In this document: one piece after another, positions 15,540 to 23,425 of the stretch
Layout: every line of letters starts with the position of its first letter
How positions within the stretch are numbered: position 1 is the stretch's first letter
Made by a program: the position numbers and the translations under genes
NCBI GenBank assembly: GCA_964559835.1
Contig: CAZLJE010000048.1
Location: 1 to 29,454 of the forward strand
DNA from: DAISJI01 sp964559835
Lineage (GTDB): Bacteria > Acidobacteriota > Terriglobia > Terriglobales > Acidobacteriaceae
Direction of reading: 5' to 3'
DNA length: 29,454 nt
Notes under the pieces: model-generated
Database searches by the model: none
Seen by the model: the letters and a program-made list of their open reading frames with translations, nothing else
What the model was told of the DNA's origin: nothing

Positions 15540-18032
15540 ATGCTTGGCAAAGATTTTTCTTACGCTTCCCGCACGCTCCGCAAAAACCCGGTCTTCACGA
15601 TCACCGCTGTCATTACCATCGCGCTCGGTGTAGGCGCGATCACCGCCATCTTCAGCGCGGCCCACGGGGTCCTGCTGAATCCGCTGCCCTATAAGGATCC
15701 CGATCGCCTGGTCCTTGCAGTGATGGACCTGCAAAAACGAAACGCTCTCGATCTGCCGCTCTCGAACGCGGACTACTTCGACCTGCATGATGGCTCGAAG
15801 AGTGCTTTCGAGGACTTCGCCGCCGTAAGCACTTTTCAGCAAGTAGTGCAGCGGGACGACGGAACTCCGGAGCGGTTGCGGTTCGCCGCGGTGACGACGA
15901 ACTTCTTCGACCTGATGGGCGGGCAAATCGTCGCCGGCCGCAACTTCAATGCGGACGACGGCCAGCCCCAGCCGCAACCACCTCCGGTGCAACCCGGGGC
16001 AGCTCCGGCGCCTCCGGCAGTGCCTCCGTTGCCGGTGAACGCGATCATCAGCTATCGGTATTGGCATACTCGTTACGGCGGCAGTCCATCGGCGTTGGGG
16101 CGCCGCTTGCCAAACCTCCAGGGTGGCGGGCCGATCATCGTCGGCGTTCTCGCGCCTGGATTTGAGCTGCTGCTGCCTCCGAAGCTGAATGAGGAGACCC
16201 ATCCCGACGTCTGGATCGCGGCGAGGATCTCGTACGATGCCGCCAATCGCAAGAGTTTCGGCTTGCGCCCGATTGGCAGACTCAAGCCCGGTGTCACCTT
16301 GGCGCGGGCCCAGAATATTGCCGACTCGATATCCGCCCACACGCGCGAGATCGACTCCCTCTCGAACACGGCGGGATACCACGCGCGGCTCGAGCCGCTA
16401 CAACGATATGTCGTCGCCGAGGTCAGGCCCGCCGTCGTATCGTTGACAGGCGCCTCCCTGTTTCTTCTGTTGATCGCTTGTGCCAACGTCGCCAACCTGC
16501 TCCTGGTGCGCGCATCATTGCGCGAGCGTGAATTCGCGGTTCGCTCGGCCCTGGGCGGTAGCTGGTGGCGCCTGGTGCGTCAAGTGCTGGTTGAGTCCCT
16601 GCTTCTCTCGGCCTGCGGAACGGCGCTGGGCATCGGGCTGGCGTGGCTGGGCATTCGCGAGCTCGTGTCCATCGCGCCCGAGAACCTGCCACGACTCAAC
16701 GCGATCACCATCGACTGGCAAGTGCTTGCGTTTGCCGCCGCCACCGGCGTCGGGGCGTCGATCCTGTTCGGACTGATGCCCGCCGTCCGAGCCGCGAATC
16801 CGGATGCCGCCATCCTCCTGCACGGCGGCCGCAGCGTGGGTTTTGGCTGGAGCAAGACGCTGCGCAGCGCGGTCGTGGTGGCGGAGGTCGCCCTTTCCTT
16901 TGGACTGTTGATCGGTTCCGGGCTCATGATGCGCAGCTTCATCGCCCTGCAACATATCGACCCCGGATTCGACGCTCATCATCTCCTCACCGCGCTCATC
17001 ATCGGCGGACGTCCGGCGAAAACGCCGGAAGCTCGCCAGGCAAAGATCCAGGACATCGAATCGCGATTAAAGGCGATCCCCGGCGTCGAGACTGTTACGG
17101 CGTCTGTTCCGCTACCGCTGACCGGCGGCTTCAGCCCCATCCGGTGGGGACTGGAGTCCGCGCTGGCGGACAATACGAAGTACCAGGCGACGGATTTCCA
17201 GATCGTGCTGCCCGGATACTTCGAAGCGATGGGTACGAAGTTGCTCGCCGGCCGCACTTTCACCGAGGCAGATAACTCACCGAAGCAGAACGTTGTCATC
17301 GTCGATGACTTCCTCGCTCAGAAGGCATTCGGCAAGGAATCGGCGGTGGGAAAGCGGATCCTGATCCGCATTCGGACCCCCGAGGCGGAGTGGGTGCAGA
17401 TTATCGGCGTAGTGCAACACCAGCGAGTGACGTCGCTGGCCCTCGCCGGACGGGAACAGATCTACTTCACCGACGGTTTTCTCGGCCACGACGCCGTCGC
17501 GCGCTGGGCCATCCGCACGCACGGGGATCCCGCGCGCTACGAATCCCAGGTCCGCGCTCAGATCGCCAATGCCGACCCACAATTACTCGTGGGCGACGTC
17601 CAATCGATGGACACCGTCGTGGTGAAAGCACAGTCAGCAACGCGATTCTCGTTGCTTCTGCTGGGAGTGCTGGCGTCGATCGCAGCTCTGCTGGCGGCCG
17701 TCGGACTCTACGGCGTTCTTTCTACACTGGTGCGGCAGAGGACATCCGAGATCGGAGTGCGCATGGCCCTGGGCGCGGCTCCAAAGAACATCTTCAAGCT
17801 GATCGTGAATCATGGGCTGAGGTTGACTCTGGCAGGGATCGTGGCGGGTTTCGCTGCCGCGTTCGTCCTGACTCGCGTCATGACCAGCATGCTGGTGGAA
17901 GTGAAACCTACCGACCCGATCACGTTCGTGTCGGTGGCCGCGCTGTTCTTCGCGATCGCGGCGATCGCTTGCTGGCTGCCGGCTCGTCGGGCCGCAGGAT
18001 TGGACCCGACGGTCGCACTTCGAGAGCAGTGA
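15540..18032 (+). CDS. ADOP-family FtsX/MacB-like permease
   Basis: 830 residues; ATG preceded by CTGGAG. It opens with FSYASRTLRKNPVFTITAVITIALGVGAITAIFS, the MacB periplasmic-core type start with the first membrane helix. The FtsX permease module occurs twice: LLLIACANVANLLLVRASLREREFAVRSALG near 300, and ALLAAVGLYGVLSTLVRQRTSEIGVRMALGA near 720, ending in a WLPARRAAGLDPTVALRE tail. This duplicated arrangement without an ATPase is the acidobacterial duplicated orphan permease family. A Pro/Gln-rich insertion lies at about 139-165 in the first periplasmic domain. No ATPase gene is adjacent, as expected. Substrate unknown. Confidence 0.93.
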   Translation: MLGKDFSYASRTLRKNPVFTITAVITIALGVGAITAIFSAAHGVLLNPLPYKDPDRLVLAVMDLQKRNALDLPLSNADYFDLHDGSKSAFEDFAAVSTFQQVVQRDDGTPERLRFAAVTTNFFDLMGGQIVAGRNFNADDGQPQPQPPPVQPGAAPAPPAVPPLPVNAIISYRYWHTRYGGSPSALGRRLPNLQGGGPIIVGVLAPGFELLLPPKLNEETHPDVWIAARISYDAANRKSFGLRPIGRLKPGVTLARAQNIADSISAHTREIDSLSNTAGYHARLEPLQRYVVAEVRPAVVSLTGASLFLLLIACANVANLLLVRASLREREFAVRSALGGSWWRLVRQVLVESLLLSACGTALGIGLAWLGIRELVSIAPENLPRLNAITIDWQVLAFAAATGVGASILFGLMPAVRAANPDAAILLHGGRSVGFGWSKTLRSAVVVAEVALSFGLLIGSGLMMRSFIALQHIDPGFDAHHLLTALIIGGRPAKTPEARQAKIQDIESRLKAIPGVETVTASVPLPLTGGFSPIRWGLESALADNTKYQATDFQIVLPGYFEAMGTKLLAGRTFTEADNSPKQNVVIVDDFLAQKAFGKESAVGKRILIRIRTPEAEWVQIIGVVQHQRVTSLALAGREQIYFTDGFLGHDAVARWAIRTHGDPARYESQVRAQIANADPQLLVGDVQSMDTVVVKAQSATRFSLLLLGVLASIAALLAAVGLYGVLSTLVRQRTSEIGVRMALGAAPKNIFKLIVNHGLRLTLAGIVAGFAAAFVLTRVMTSMLVEVKPTDPITFVSVAALFFAIAAIACWLPARRAAGLDPTVALREQ

Positions 18033-18288
18033 CTGCGCTCTCCAATGCCCTTGAGCCCCTTTTTCACGCTCTGTTAATATTCTAGGTTTCGCGGGTCAGA
18101 CCAGCCCTCGCCTACCGCGGCTTTTAGCTGTTAGCTCTTAGCATTTAGCTGGTTTGTCGTGTGATTGACCGACAGCACGCCCACGCCAATCGGTTCGTTC
18201 TCTGTTGGTGAACGGCATCGGGTCTGTACGACCTGGCTAAAAGCTAAGAGCTAATGGCTAAGAGCTTCTGGTCCAAGGAGTCATCACC
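18033..18288. other. Intergenic region holding a large heptad inverted repeat
   Basis: 256 bases between the permease and the EF-G-like gene. Apart from the two heptad arms there is about 80 bases of loop sequence with no gene; the EF-G-like ribosome site AAGGAG is at 18275-18280. Confidence 0.6.
18122..18270. repeat. Heptad inverted repeat, unit NNTTAGC / GCTAANN
   Basis: The left arm TTTTAGC, TGTTAGC, TCTTAGC, ATTTAGC occupies 18122-18149. The right arm GCTAAAA, GCTAAGA, GCTAATG, GCTAAGA, GCTTCTG occupies 18236-18270. The arms are complementary, with an 86-base loop, the longest of the set, and end 4 bases before the ribosome site of the next gene. Confidence 0.93.
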
Positions 18289-20394
18289 TTGAAAGTCTAT
18301 GAAGGCGCAAACATCCGTAATGTAGCCGTGCTCGGTCACGGGCATGCCGGCAAGACGCAGCTCATCTCCGCCATGCTCTACACCGCCGGCGCCACCCCCA
18401 AGCTGGGCCACGTCAGCGACGGTTCCTCCACCACCGATTACGACGAAGAGTCGATCGCGCGCCAGATGACGCTCTCCGCCGGCCTCGCCTACTGTGAGTG
18501 GGGCAAGAACAAGATCAACCTGGTGGACACGCCCGGCTTCAACATGTTCGTCCATGAAGCCAAGATGGCGCTGCCCGCGGTCGAATCCGCCGTTCTCGCC
18601 GTCGACGGCGTTGCCGGTGTCGAAGTCGTGACCGAAAAAGTCTGGCAGTACATGGAAGAGATGAAGCTGCCGCGCATCATCGTCGGCTCGCGCATGGACC
18701 GCGACCACTCCGACTACGAGCGCATGCTCGAATCATGCGTCACCGCTTTTGGGCGCAGCGTCGTTCCGGTGCAGTTGCCCATCGGCAGCGAGAAGAACTT
18801 CAGTGGCGTCGTCGACATCATCAACATGAAGGCCTACACCTACACGATGGGGGGTGACGGCAAGGGCAAGGAAGGCGATATCCCGGCTAATATGGCCGAG
18901 GCCGCCAAAGCTGCGCACGAGAAGTTCGTCGAGATGGTGGCCGAGGGCGACGACACCCTCATGGAAGAGTTCTTCGACAAGGGCACCATCGCGGAAGAGC
19001 ACCTCGTCAGTGGCCTGGCGCGCCTGCTCGATGAAGACAGGATCGTCCCCGTGCTCTTCACCTCCGGCCTCGGCAACATCGGCGTCGATCGCCTGATGAC
19101 GTTCCTCGCCGAGTCCATGCCTGACGCCACGCACCACCACAATATCCACGGGGTCCCGACCTCGGGCAACGGTACGCCGCCCGAGCGCAAGGGCGTGGAC
19201 ACCGAGCCGCCTTCAGCCTACGTCTTCAAGACGACAAACGATCCGTTCGCCGGCCGCATCTCCTACTTCAAGGTCTACTCAGGCGTCATCAAGAACGACG
19301 CCTCGATGCAGAACTACCGGACCGGCTCGCCGGAAAAGCTGTCGCACATCTCCGTCATCCAGGGCAAGCAGATGGTGCCGGTGAACGAACTGCACGCCGG
19401 CGATATCGGTGGCGTTGCCAAACTAAGAGACACTCTCACCGGCGACACGCTCGGCGACAAGGCTGCACAGATCATTTATCCCAGCGTTGCGCTGCCGGAA
19501 CCGGCGATCACCTTCGCGATCGAGCCCAAGACGCGCGCTGACGAAGACAAGCTCTCCAACGGCATCCACAAGCTGATGGAGGAAGACGCGATGCTCCGCT
19601 TCTTCCGCGACGAGCAGACCAAGGAGTTCGTCATCGCCGGCACCGGCCAGCAGCACATCGAGGTAACGGTCTCCAAGCTGAAGAACCGTTATCACACCGA
19701 AGTGAACCTCAAGGCGCCGAAGGTCCCGTATCGCGAGACCATCCGCGGGCGCGCCGACGTGCAGGGCCGCCACAAGAAGCAGACCGGCGGACACGGCCAG
19801 TTTGGCGACTGCCGCATCAAGATGGAACCGCTGCCGCGCGGCGCGCAATTCGAGTTCGTCAACGACATATTCGGCGGGGCCATCCCCAAGAACTTCATTC
19901 CCGCCGTTGAAAAGGGCATCGTCGAAGCGGCGCAGCGCGGATACCTCGCGGGATATCCGGTCGTGGATTTCAAGGTCATTCTCTACGACGGCTCCTACCA
20001 CGACGTCGACTCCAACGAACTGTCCTTCAAGACCGCGGGACGCATTGCGTTCAAGAAGGCGATGGAACAGGCCAAGCCTTCTTTGCTGGAGCCGATCATG
20101 AAGGTCGAGATCGAAGTCCCCGACGAGTTCGCCGGCTCCATCATGGGCGACCTCAACGGGCGCCGCGGACGCATCCAGGGCATGGACAATAAAGGCGGCA
20201 AGACCATCATCAAGGCCGAAGTCCCCATGTCGGAGATGCTGACCTACGGCGTGGACCTGACTTCCATGACCCAGGGCCGCGGCTCGTTCAACATGGAAAT
20301 GGACCATTACGACTTCGTCCCCGCGCTCCAGCAGGAGAAGATCATCGAGAAATACAAGAAGGAACGCGGCGAGCAGGTGGAAGAAGAAGAGTAA
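18289..20394 (+). CDS. Elongation factor G-like GTPase (EF-G-2 type)
   Basis: 701 residues from a TTG start with AAGGAG 8 bases upstream; no ATG fits the family start. The P-loop is GHGHAGKT (16-23), G3 is DTPGF (80-84), and switch I resembles DYDEESIARQMTLSAG. The G4 motif, normally NKxD, reads S-R-M-D (134-137), so guanine recognition may be altered. EF-G domains II to V follow, with FRDEQTKEFVIAGTGQQHIEV, GGHGQFGDCRI and the C-terminal EVPDEFAGSIMGDLNGRRGRI. It matches the EF-G-2 paralogues of Thermus and others, whose cellular role is unsettled, rather than the canonical fusA of the str operon. It is not linked to rpsL/rpsG/tuf here. Confidence 0.9.
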   Translation: MKVYEGANIRNVAVLGHGHAGKTQLISAMLYTAGATPKLGHVSDGSSTTDYDEESIARQMTLSAGLAYCEWGKNKINLVDTPGFNMFVHEAKMALPAVESAVLAVDGVAGVEVVTEKVWQYMEEMKLPRIIVGSRMDRDHSDYERMLESCVTAFGRSVVPVQLPIGSEKNFSGVVDIINMKAYTYTMGGDGKGKEGDIPANMAEAAKAAHEKFVEMVAEGDDTLMEEFFDKGTIAEEHLVSGLARLLDEDRIVPVLFTSGLGNIGVDRLMTFLAESMPDATHHHNIHGVPTSGNGTPPERKGVDTEPPSAYVFKTTNDPFAGRISYFKVYSGVIKNDASMQNYRTGSPEKLSHISVIQGKQMVPVNELHAGDIGGVAKLRDTLTGDTLGDKAAQIIYPSVALPEPAITFAIEPKTRADEDKLSNGIHKLMEEDAMLRFFRDEQTKEFVIAGTGQQHIEVTVSKLKNRYHTEVNLKAPKVPYRETIRGRADVQGRHKKQTGGHGQFGDCRIKMEPLPRGAQFEFVNDIFGGAIPKNFIPAVEKGIVEAAQRGYLAGYPVVDFKVILYDGSYHDVDSNELSFKTAGRIAFKKAMEQAKPSLLEPIMKVEIEVPDEFAGSIMGDLNGRRGRIQGMDNKGGKTIIKAEVPMSEMLTYGVDLTSMTQGRGSFNMEMDHYDFVPALQQEKIIEKYKKERGEQVEEEE

Positions 20395-20398
20395 CGTC

Positions 20399-20515
20399 AG
20401 TTGTACGTTCTAAGTTGTTGGTTGTAGGTTGGAAATCCGATGGGCGGCTTTCTCGGCCGCCCATTGCCGTTCCCCGCTTCTTGCATCACAACTTACAACT
20501 TACAACGTACAACTG
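20399..20515. repeat. Heptad inverted repeat, unit AGTTGTA, enclosing a GC hairpin
   Basis: The left units AGTTGTA, CGTTCTA, AGTTGTT, GGTTGTA, GGTTGGA (20399-20433) face ACAACTT, ACAACTT, ACAACGT, ACAACTG (20488-20515). Inside, ATGGGCGGC (20440-20448) pairs perfectly with GCCGCCCAT (20456-20464). It begins 4 bases after the EF-G-like stop codon. Confidence 0.94.
20440..20464 (+). terminator. Hairpin inside the heptad repeat after the EF-G-like gene
   Basis: Perfect 9-bp stem with 7-base loop, but no T-run follows. It may stop or stabilise the upstream transcript. Confidence 0.5.
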
Positions 20516-20521
20516 TTTTGC

Positions 20522-20728
20522 ATGAGCCGTTTCGACCAATACGAGATCTGGGAATTCAACAACGGCAGGTGGGAGCTGATCGCTGCCTTCCGCGACTTCG
20601 ACGTCGCTAACGTGCTCGCCCACCGCCGCACCTATCGCGTACGCCTCATGCACGTCGTCTATGAGGACGACAAAGCGGTGCAACAGGACGTTCTGACCGA
20701 GATCGGCGCCACGCGGTTGCACGAATAA
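20522..20728 (+). CDS. Small conserved hypothetical protein
   Basis: 68 residues from the ATG at 20522; an upstream start would translate the heptad repeat. The sequence starts MSRFDQYEIWEFNNGRWELI and has an even mix of charged and aromatic residues, without a signal peptide or membrane helix. I do not recognise the family. It is probably a small soluble protein; the ATG follows TTTTGC with only a weak ribosome site. It lies between two heptad elements built on the same unit. Confidence 0.6.
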   Translation: MSRFDQYEIWEFNNGRWELIAAFRDFDVANVLAHRRTYRVRLMHVVYEDDKAVQQDVLTEIGATRLHE

Positions 20729-20731
20729 AGC

Positions 20732-20842
20732 AGTTGTTAGTTGCCAGTTGCGAGTTGTTGGTTACGGGCAGCCTTGTGGCTGCCCTGAATTATTGGGCGT
20801 TCGACCGAACTGGCAACTGACAACTGGCAACTAACAACTATA
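20732..20842. repeat. Heptad inverted repeat, unit AGTTGNN, enclosing a GC hairpin
   Basis: The left arm AGTTGTT, AGTTGCC, AGTTGCG, AGTTGTT (20732-20759) faces AACTGGC, AACTGAC, AACTGGC, AACTAAC, AACTATA (20808-20842). GGGCAGCC (20766-20773) and GGCTGCCC (20778-20785) form a perfect 8-bp inner stem. It directly follows the small conserved gene. Confidence 0.94.
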
Positions 20843-20870
20843 TGTACTTTCGTAATCTGGCGCGAAACTG

Positions 20871-20898
20871 TGTAACGCGCGACGATATTCGTGTTACA
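20871..20898. promoter_or_regulatory. Inverted repeat upstream of the pilin gene, possible operator
   Basis: TGTAAC (20871-20876) and GTTACA (20893-20898) are exact complements and extend to 9-base arms with one mismatch, around a 10-base spacer. The site lies 120-150 bases before the pilin GTG. The bound protein is unknown. Confidence 0.4.
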
Positions 20899-21020
20899 AA
20901 GCTGTTGCCTTCCCAAGTACCCTCCCCTTGGCTTCGCCGCATTTCAGCCTATCATCTGTGCTTGAGGCCTTTGCGCGTAACGATTGAGCGCGCCGGCACT
21001 CGGGCAAAGGCGAGGACAGC

Positions 21021-21506
21021 GTGCGAAAGCAAGGTGGCTTCTCATTGATCGAGCTTCTGATCGTGATCGCGATCATCCTGGTGATCGCGGCGATCGCGAT
21101 TCCCAACATGATGCGTGCGCGGATCTCGGCGAACGAAGCTTCAGCCGTCGCGTCCCTTCGTACGATCTCCACCGCCGAAACCACTTACGCTTCTACCTAT
21201 CCCACCACCGGGTACACCTGCACCCTGTCGGAACTTGGTCCGCCGGCATCGGGCTCCCCGATGTCATCCACAGCAGCGGGCATTCTCGACAGCGTTCTGG
21301 CGAGCGGCGCAAAAGCAGGTTATATCTTCAACCTGCAAAGCTGCTCGGGAACTCCAGTCGCCGGCTACACTTCGACTGCCGTCCCGATCACTGCTGGCAA
21401 TACCGGAATACGCGCCTTCTGTTCCTCGACGCCGGGCGTAATCAACTTTGCGACGGACGGGTTAACGGCTACGTGCCTGGCGTCGCCCGGCAACGTGATC
21501 CAGTAA
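21021..21506 (+). CDS. Type IV pilin
   Basis: 161 residues from a GTG with GAGGA upstream. The prepilin peptidase site is textbook: a short basic leader MRKQGG is cut before FSLIELLIVIAIILVIAAIAI, with Glu5 of the mature protein in place and a long hydrophobic helix. Residues 30-160 form the globular head, with Cys pairs (YTCTLSE, QSCSG, FCSS, TCLASP) suggesting disulfides. It may build pili for adhesion, twitching or DNA uptake. No other pil gene is adjacent, so the assembly machinery lies elsewhere. Pilin versus pseudopilin cannot be settled, but the length and conserved N-helix favour a major or minor pilin. Confidence 0.95.
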   Translation: MRKQGGFSLIELLIVIAIILVIAAIAIPNMMRARISANEASAVASLRTISTAETTYASTYPTTGYTCTLSELGPPASGSPMSSTAAGILDSVLASGAKAGYIFNLQSCSGTPVAGYTSTAVPITAGNTGIRAFCSSTPGVINFATDGLTATCLASPGNVIQ

Positions 21507-21535
21507 AAACAGGCGCTAGGCCAATGCATGGCGCA

Positions 21536-21608
21536 GGGCTCCGGGCTTGGGGCTAGGGGCTCAGGGCTTATGAGGTCTTTCCATACGCCATGAGCCATGA
21601 GCCATGAG
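21536..21608. repeat. Heptad inverted repeat, units GGGCTNN / CCATGAG
   Basis: The left arm GGGCTCC, GGGCTTG, GGGCTAG, GGGCTCA, GGGCTTA (21536-21570) faces CCATACG and three exact CCATGAG units (21581-21608), partly complementary. The last unit supplies an ATG (21604) that opens the ruvB frame but is probably not its start. Confidence 0.92.
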
Positions 21609-21678
21609 CCGCCTTTCCAGAGCCCGTCGGCGAAATCCACACTTCCTCTCGCACTACTTTCGTCTTACTATCGCCCCA

Positions 21679-22713
21679 GTGCCTGCGTACAAGGACAACG
21701 GGGAGCGGATCGTCTCGGCGGCGCCGGTGGACGACGATGCTTCGTTTGAACTCAAGCTGCGCCCGCAGCGGCTGGGCGAGTTCATCGGGCAGCAGAAGGT
21801 AAAAGAGAACCTCGCGGTCGCCATCGAAGCGGCGCGCTCCCGCGGTGAAGCCCTCGACCACGTGCTGCTCTACGGACCTCCGGGACTCGGCAAGACCACG
21901 CTGGCCACGATCATCGCCAACGAGATGGGCGCAGCCTTCCAGCAGACCGCCGGTCCCGCGCTCCAGATCAAGGGCGATCTGACGGCGATCCTGACCAACA
22001 TCCGCGAGAAGCAGGTGCTGTTCATCGACGAGATCCACCGCATGCAGGCGGCGCTCGAGGAGCTGCTCTACTCGGCGCTCGAGGATTACAAGCTCGACAT
22101 CATCATTGGCCAGGGACCGTCGGCGCGTACGCACACGCTGGAGATCAAGCCGTTCACCTTCGTCGGGGCCACCACGCGCGCGGGACTGCTTTCGGCGCCG
22201 CTACGCTCGCGCTTCGGCCTGATCCTGCGGCTGGAGTTCTACACCACCGATGAGCTCGCGTACATCGTGACGCGTTCGGCGGAGATCCTCGGCTGCGGCA
22301 TCGACGAGGACGGCGCGAGAGAGATCGCCAGCCGCTCGCGCGGGACGCCGCGTATCGCCAATCGCCTGCTGCGGCGCGTCCGCGATTACGCCCAGGTCCG
22401 CCGCTCCGGCCACGTCGACAAATCGGCCGCCGAAGCCGCGCTCCAGATGCTGGAAGTGGACCGCCACGGCTTCGACGAGATCGACCGCAAGCTGCTGCTG
22501 ACGATCATCAATAAATACGACGGTGGTCCCGTGGGGCTGAATACTCTCGCCGCAGTGCTGGCCGAAGAGCAGGACGCGATCGAGGAGATCTACGAGCCCT
22601 TCCTCATCCAGATCGGGTTCCTGAACCGCACGCCGCGCGGACGCACGGTCACGCACCTCGCCTACGAGCACTTCGGACTCAAACCAGGCCAGAAGCAGAA
22701 CACGCTGTTCTAA
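21679..22713 (+). CDS. ruvB: Holliday junction branch-migration helicase RuvB
   Basis: 344 residues from the GTG at 21679, which matches the family length (about 335-350). The open frame extends back to an ATG at 21604, but that ATG lies in a heptad repeat and the intervening residues resemble nothing in RuvB; neither start has a clear ribosome site. Walker A GPPGLGKTT, Walker B LFIDEIHR, sensor GATTRAG, the arginine finger in PLRSRFG, and the winged-helix segment (GFLNRTPRGR near the C-terminus) are all present. RuvB is the AAA+ motor that drives branch migration with RuvA. ruvA and ruvC are not adjacent. Confidence 0.97.
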   Translation: MPAYKDNGERIVSAAPVDDDASFELKLRPQRLGEFIGQQKVKENLAVAIEAARSRGEALDHVLLYGPPGLGKTTLATIIANEMGAAFQQTAGPALQIKGDLTAILTNIREKQVLFIDEIHRMQAALEELLYSALEDYKLDIIIGQGPSARTHTLEIKPFTFVGATTRAGLLSAPLRSRFGLILRLEFYTTDELAYIVTRSAEILGCGIDEDGAREIASRSRGTPRIANRLLRRVRDYAQVRRSGHVDKSAAEAALQMLEVDRHGFDEIDRKLLLTIINKYDGGPVGLNTLAAVLAEEQDAIEEIYEPFLIQIGFLNRTPRGRTVTHLAYEHFGLKPGQKQNTLF

Positions 22714-22718
22714 GTGGT

Positions 22719-22734
22719 CCACTGAGCTCAGTGG
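22719..22734. repeat. Perfect 16-bp palindrome
   Basis: CCACTGAGCTCAGTGG sits just after the ruvB stop and overlaps the stop codon of the convergent small membrane gene. It could fold on either transcript or bind a dimeric protein. Confidence 0.7.
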
Positions 22735-22844
22735 TAGTAGTGCAGATACACGAACAGCAGGATGATGCCGAAGAAAAGCATGAGCGCGCCGACGGCGAGC
22801 GGCCAGAACAGCGGATTCTGAGTTGGCGGTTGACGTTCCGGCAT
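22728..22844 (-). CDS. Small single-span membrane protein
   Basis: 38 residues from the ATG at 22844: a short polar Pro/Gln-rich start, then FWPLAVGALMLFFGIILLF as one membrane helix, ending in a Tyr/His tail (VYLHYYH). The frame is open back to 22928, so a longer start is possible. The ribosome site is weak. The hydrophobic core and compact layout suggest a real small protein, but no function can be given. Confidence 0.45.
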   Translation of the reverse strand: MPERQPPTQNPLFWPLAVGALMLFFGIILLFVYLHYYH

Positions 22845-23011
22845 AGAAATTTGGATGCGCTGCTCTTTTCGGACGTGCACCGCGCCGAGAAAGGTCAGGG
22901 CCGCTAACAGGTTGGTGCTGGCCCACACTGCCGACGTGATGTATGCTTTGCGCCTCCCCCGGAATGGGCTAACTTGCGCGACGCGGCGCCGTGGGCGCCA
23001 TGGAGGGAACC

Positions 23012-23290
23012 GTGTCCGAAAATCAGGATTTCGAGCATCTCATGGTCCGAATCTTCGAACTGTTGCGCATGCACCAGGAAGCGCTCTTCAAGGCGAACCT
23101 TTCCATCGCCGCTGCTGTGGAGGCGCTCAAGGAATCCGACGCACAGTTCGCGGAGTCGTACGACAAGCATTTCTGGGAGCTGAAGCAGGGACGGCTGGGC
23201 GAGGAGAACTCGACCGCCGTCCGGATGATCGACCAGATCAAGCGCGAGCTGCGTCCGCCACAGGCGACCAGTGCCGGCGCCAGCGACTAG
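23012..23290 (+). CDS. Small helical conserved protein, function unknown
   Basis: 92 residues from a GTG at 23012, chosen because GGAGG lies 7 bases upstream; an ATG at 22991 has no ribosome site. The sequence begins VSENQDFEHLMVRIFELLRM and is charged and mostly helical (ALFKANLSIAAAVEALKESD, MIDQIKRELRPP), with no signal peptide or membrane helix. It could be a regulatory or coiled-coil protein. It precedes ispE but is separated from it by a heptad array. Confidence 0.65.
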   Translation: MSENQDFEHLMVRIFELLRMHQEALFKANLSIAAAVEALKESDAQFAESYDKHFWELKQGRLGEENSTAVRMIDQIKRELRPPQATSAGASD

Positions 23291-23291
23291 T

Positions 23292-23384
23292 GTCCGGGGT
23301 CCGGCGTCCGGGGTCCGGAAAGACAAAACCCTGACTTGCCTGATGCCTCACACCTGCCCCCTGACCCCTGAAACCTGAAACCTG
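23292..23384. repeat. Heptad arrays, units GTCCGGN and CCTGANN
   Basis: Four left units (GTCCGGG, GTCCGGC, GTCCGGG, GTCCGGA; 23292-23319) are followed by CCTGATG, CCTCACA, CCTGCCC, CCTGACC, CCTGAAA, CCTGAAA, CCTG (23339-23384). The two families pair only imperfectly, unlike most elements in the window. Confidence 0.88.
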
Positions 23385-23425
23385 TTTTCGGCAATTCAGT
23401 GATTTTGCTTTAGAATTCCCCTCCC

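Noticed and set aside
15399..16382. Long minus-strand open frame opposite the ADOP permease
   Set aside because: It runs antisense to a clearly recognisable protein and has no family-like sequence; it is a product of high GC content.
19423..20307. Minus-strand open frame opposite the EF-G-like gene
   Set aside because: Antisense to conserved EF-G domains, with His/Val/Asp-rich composition typical of shadow frames.
21604..21678. ATG at 21604 as the ruvB start
   Set aside because: The ATG is part of a tandem CCATGAG unit, and the next 25 codons do not resemble the RuvB N-terminus.
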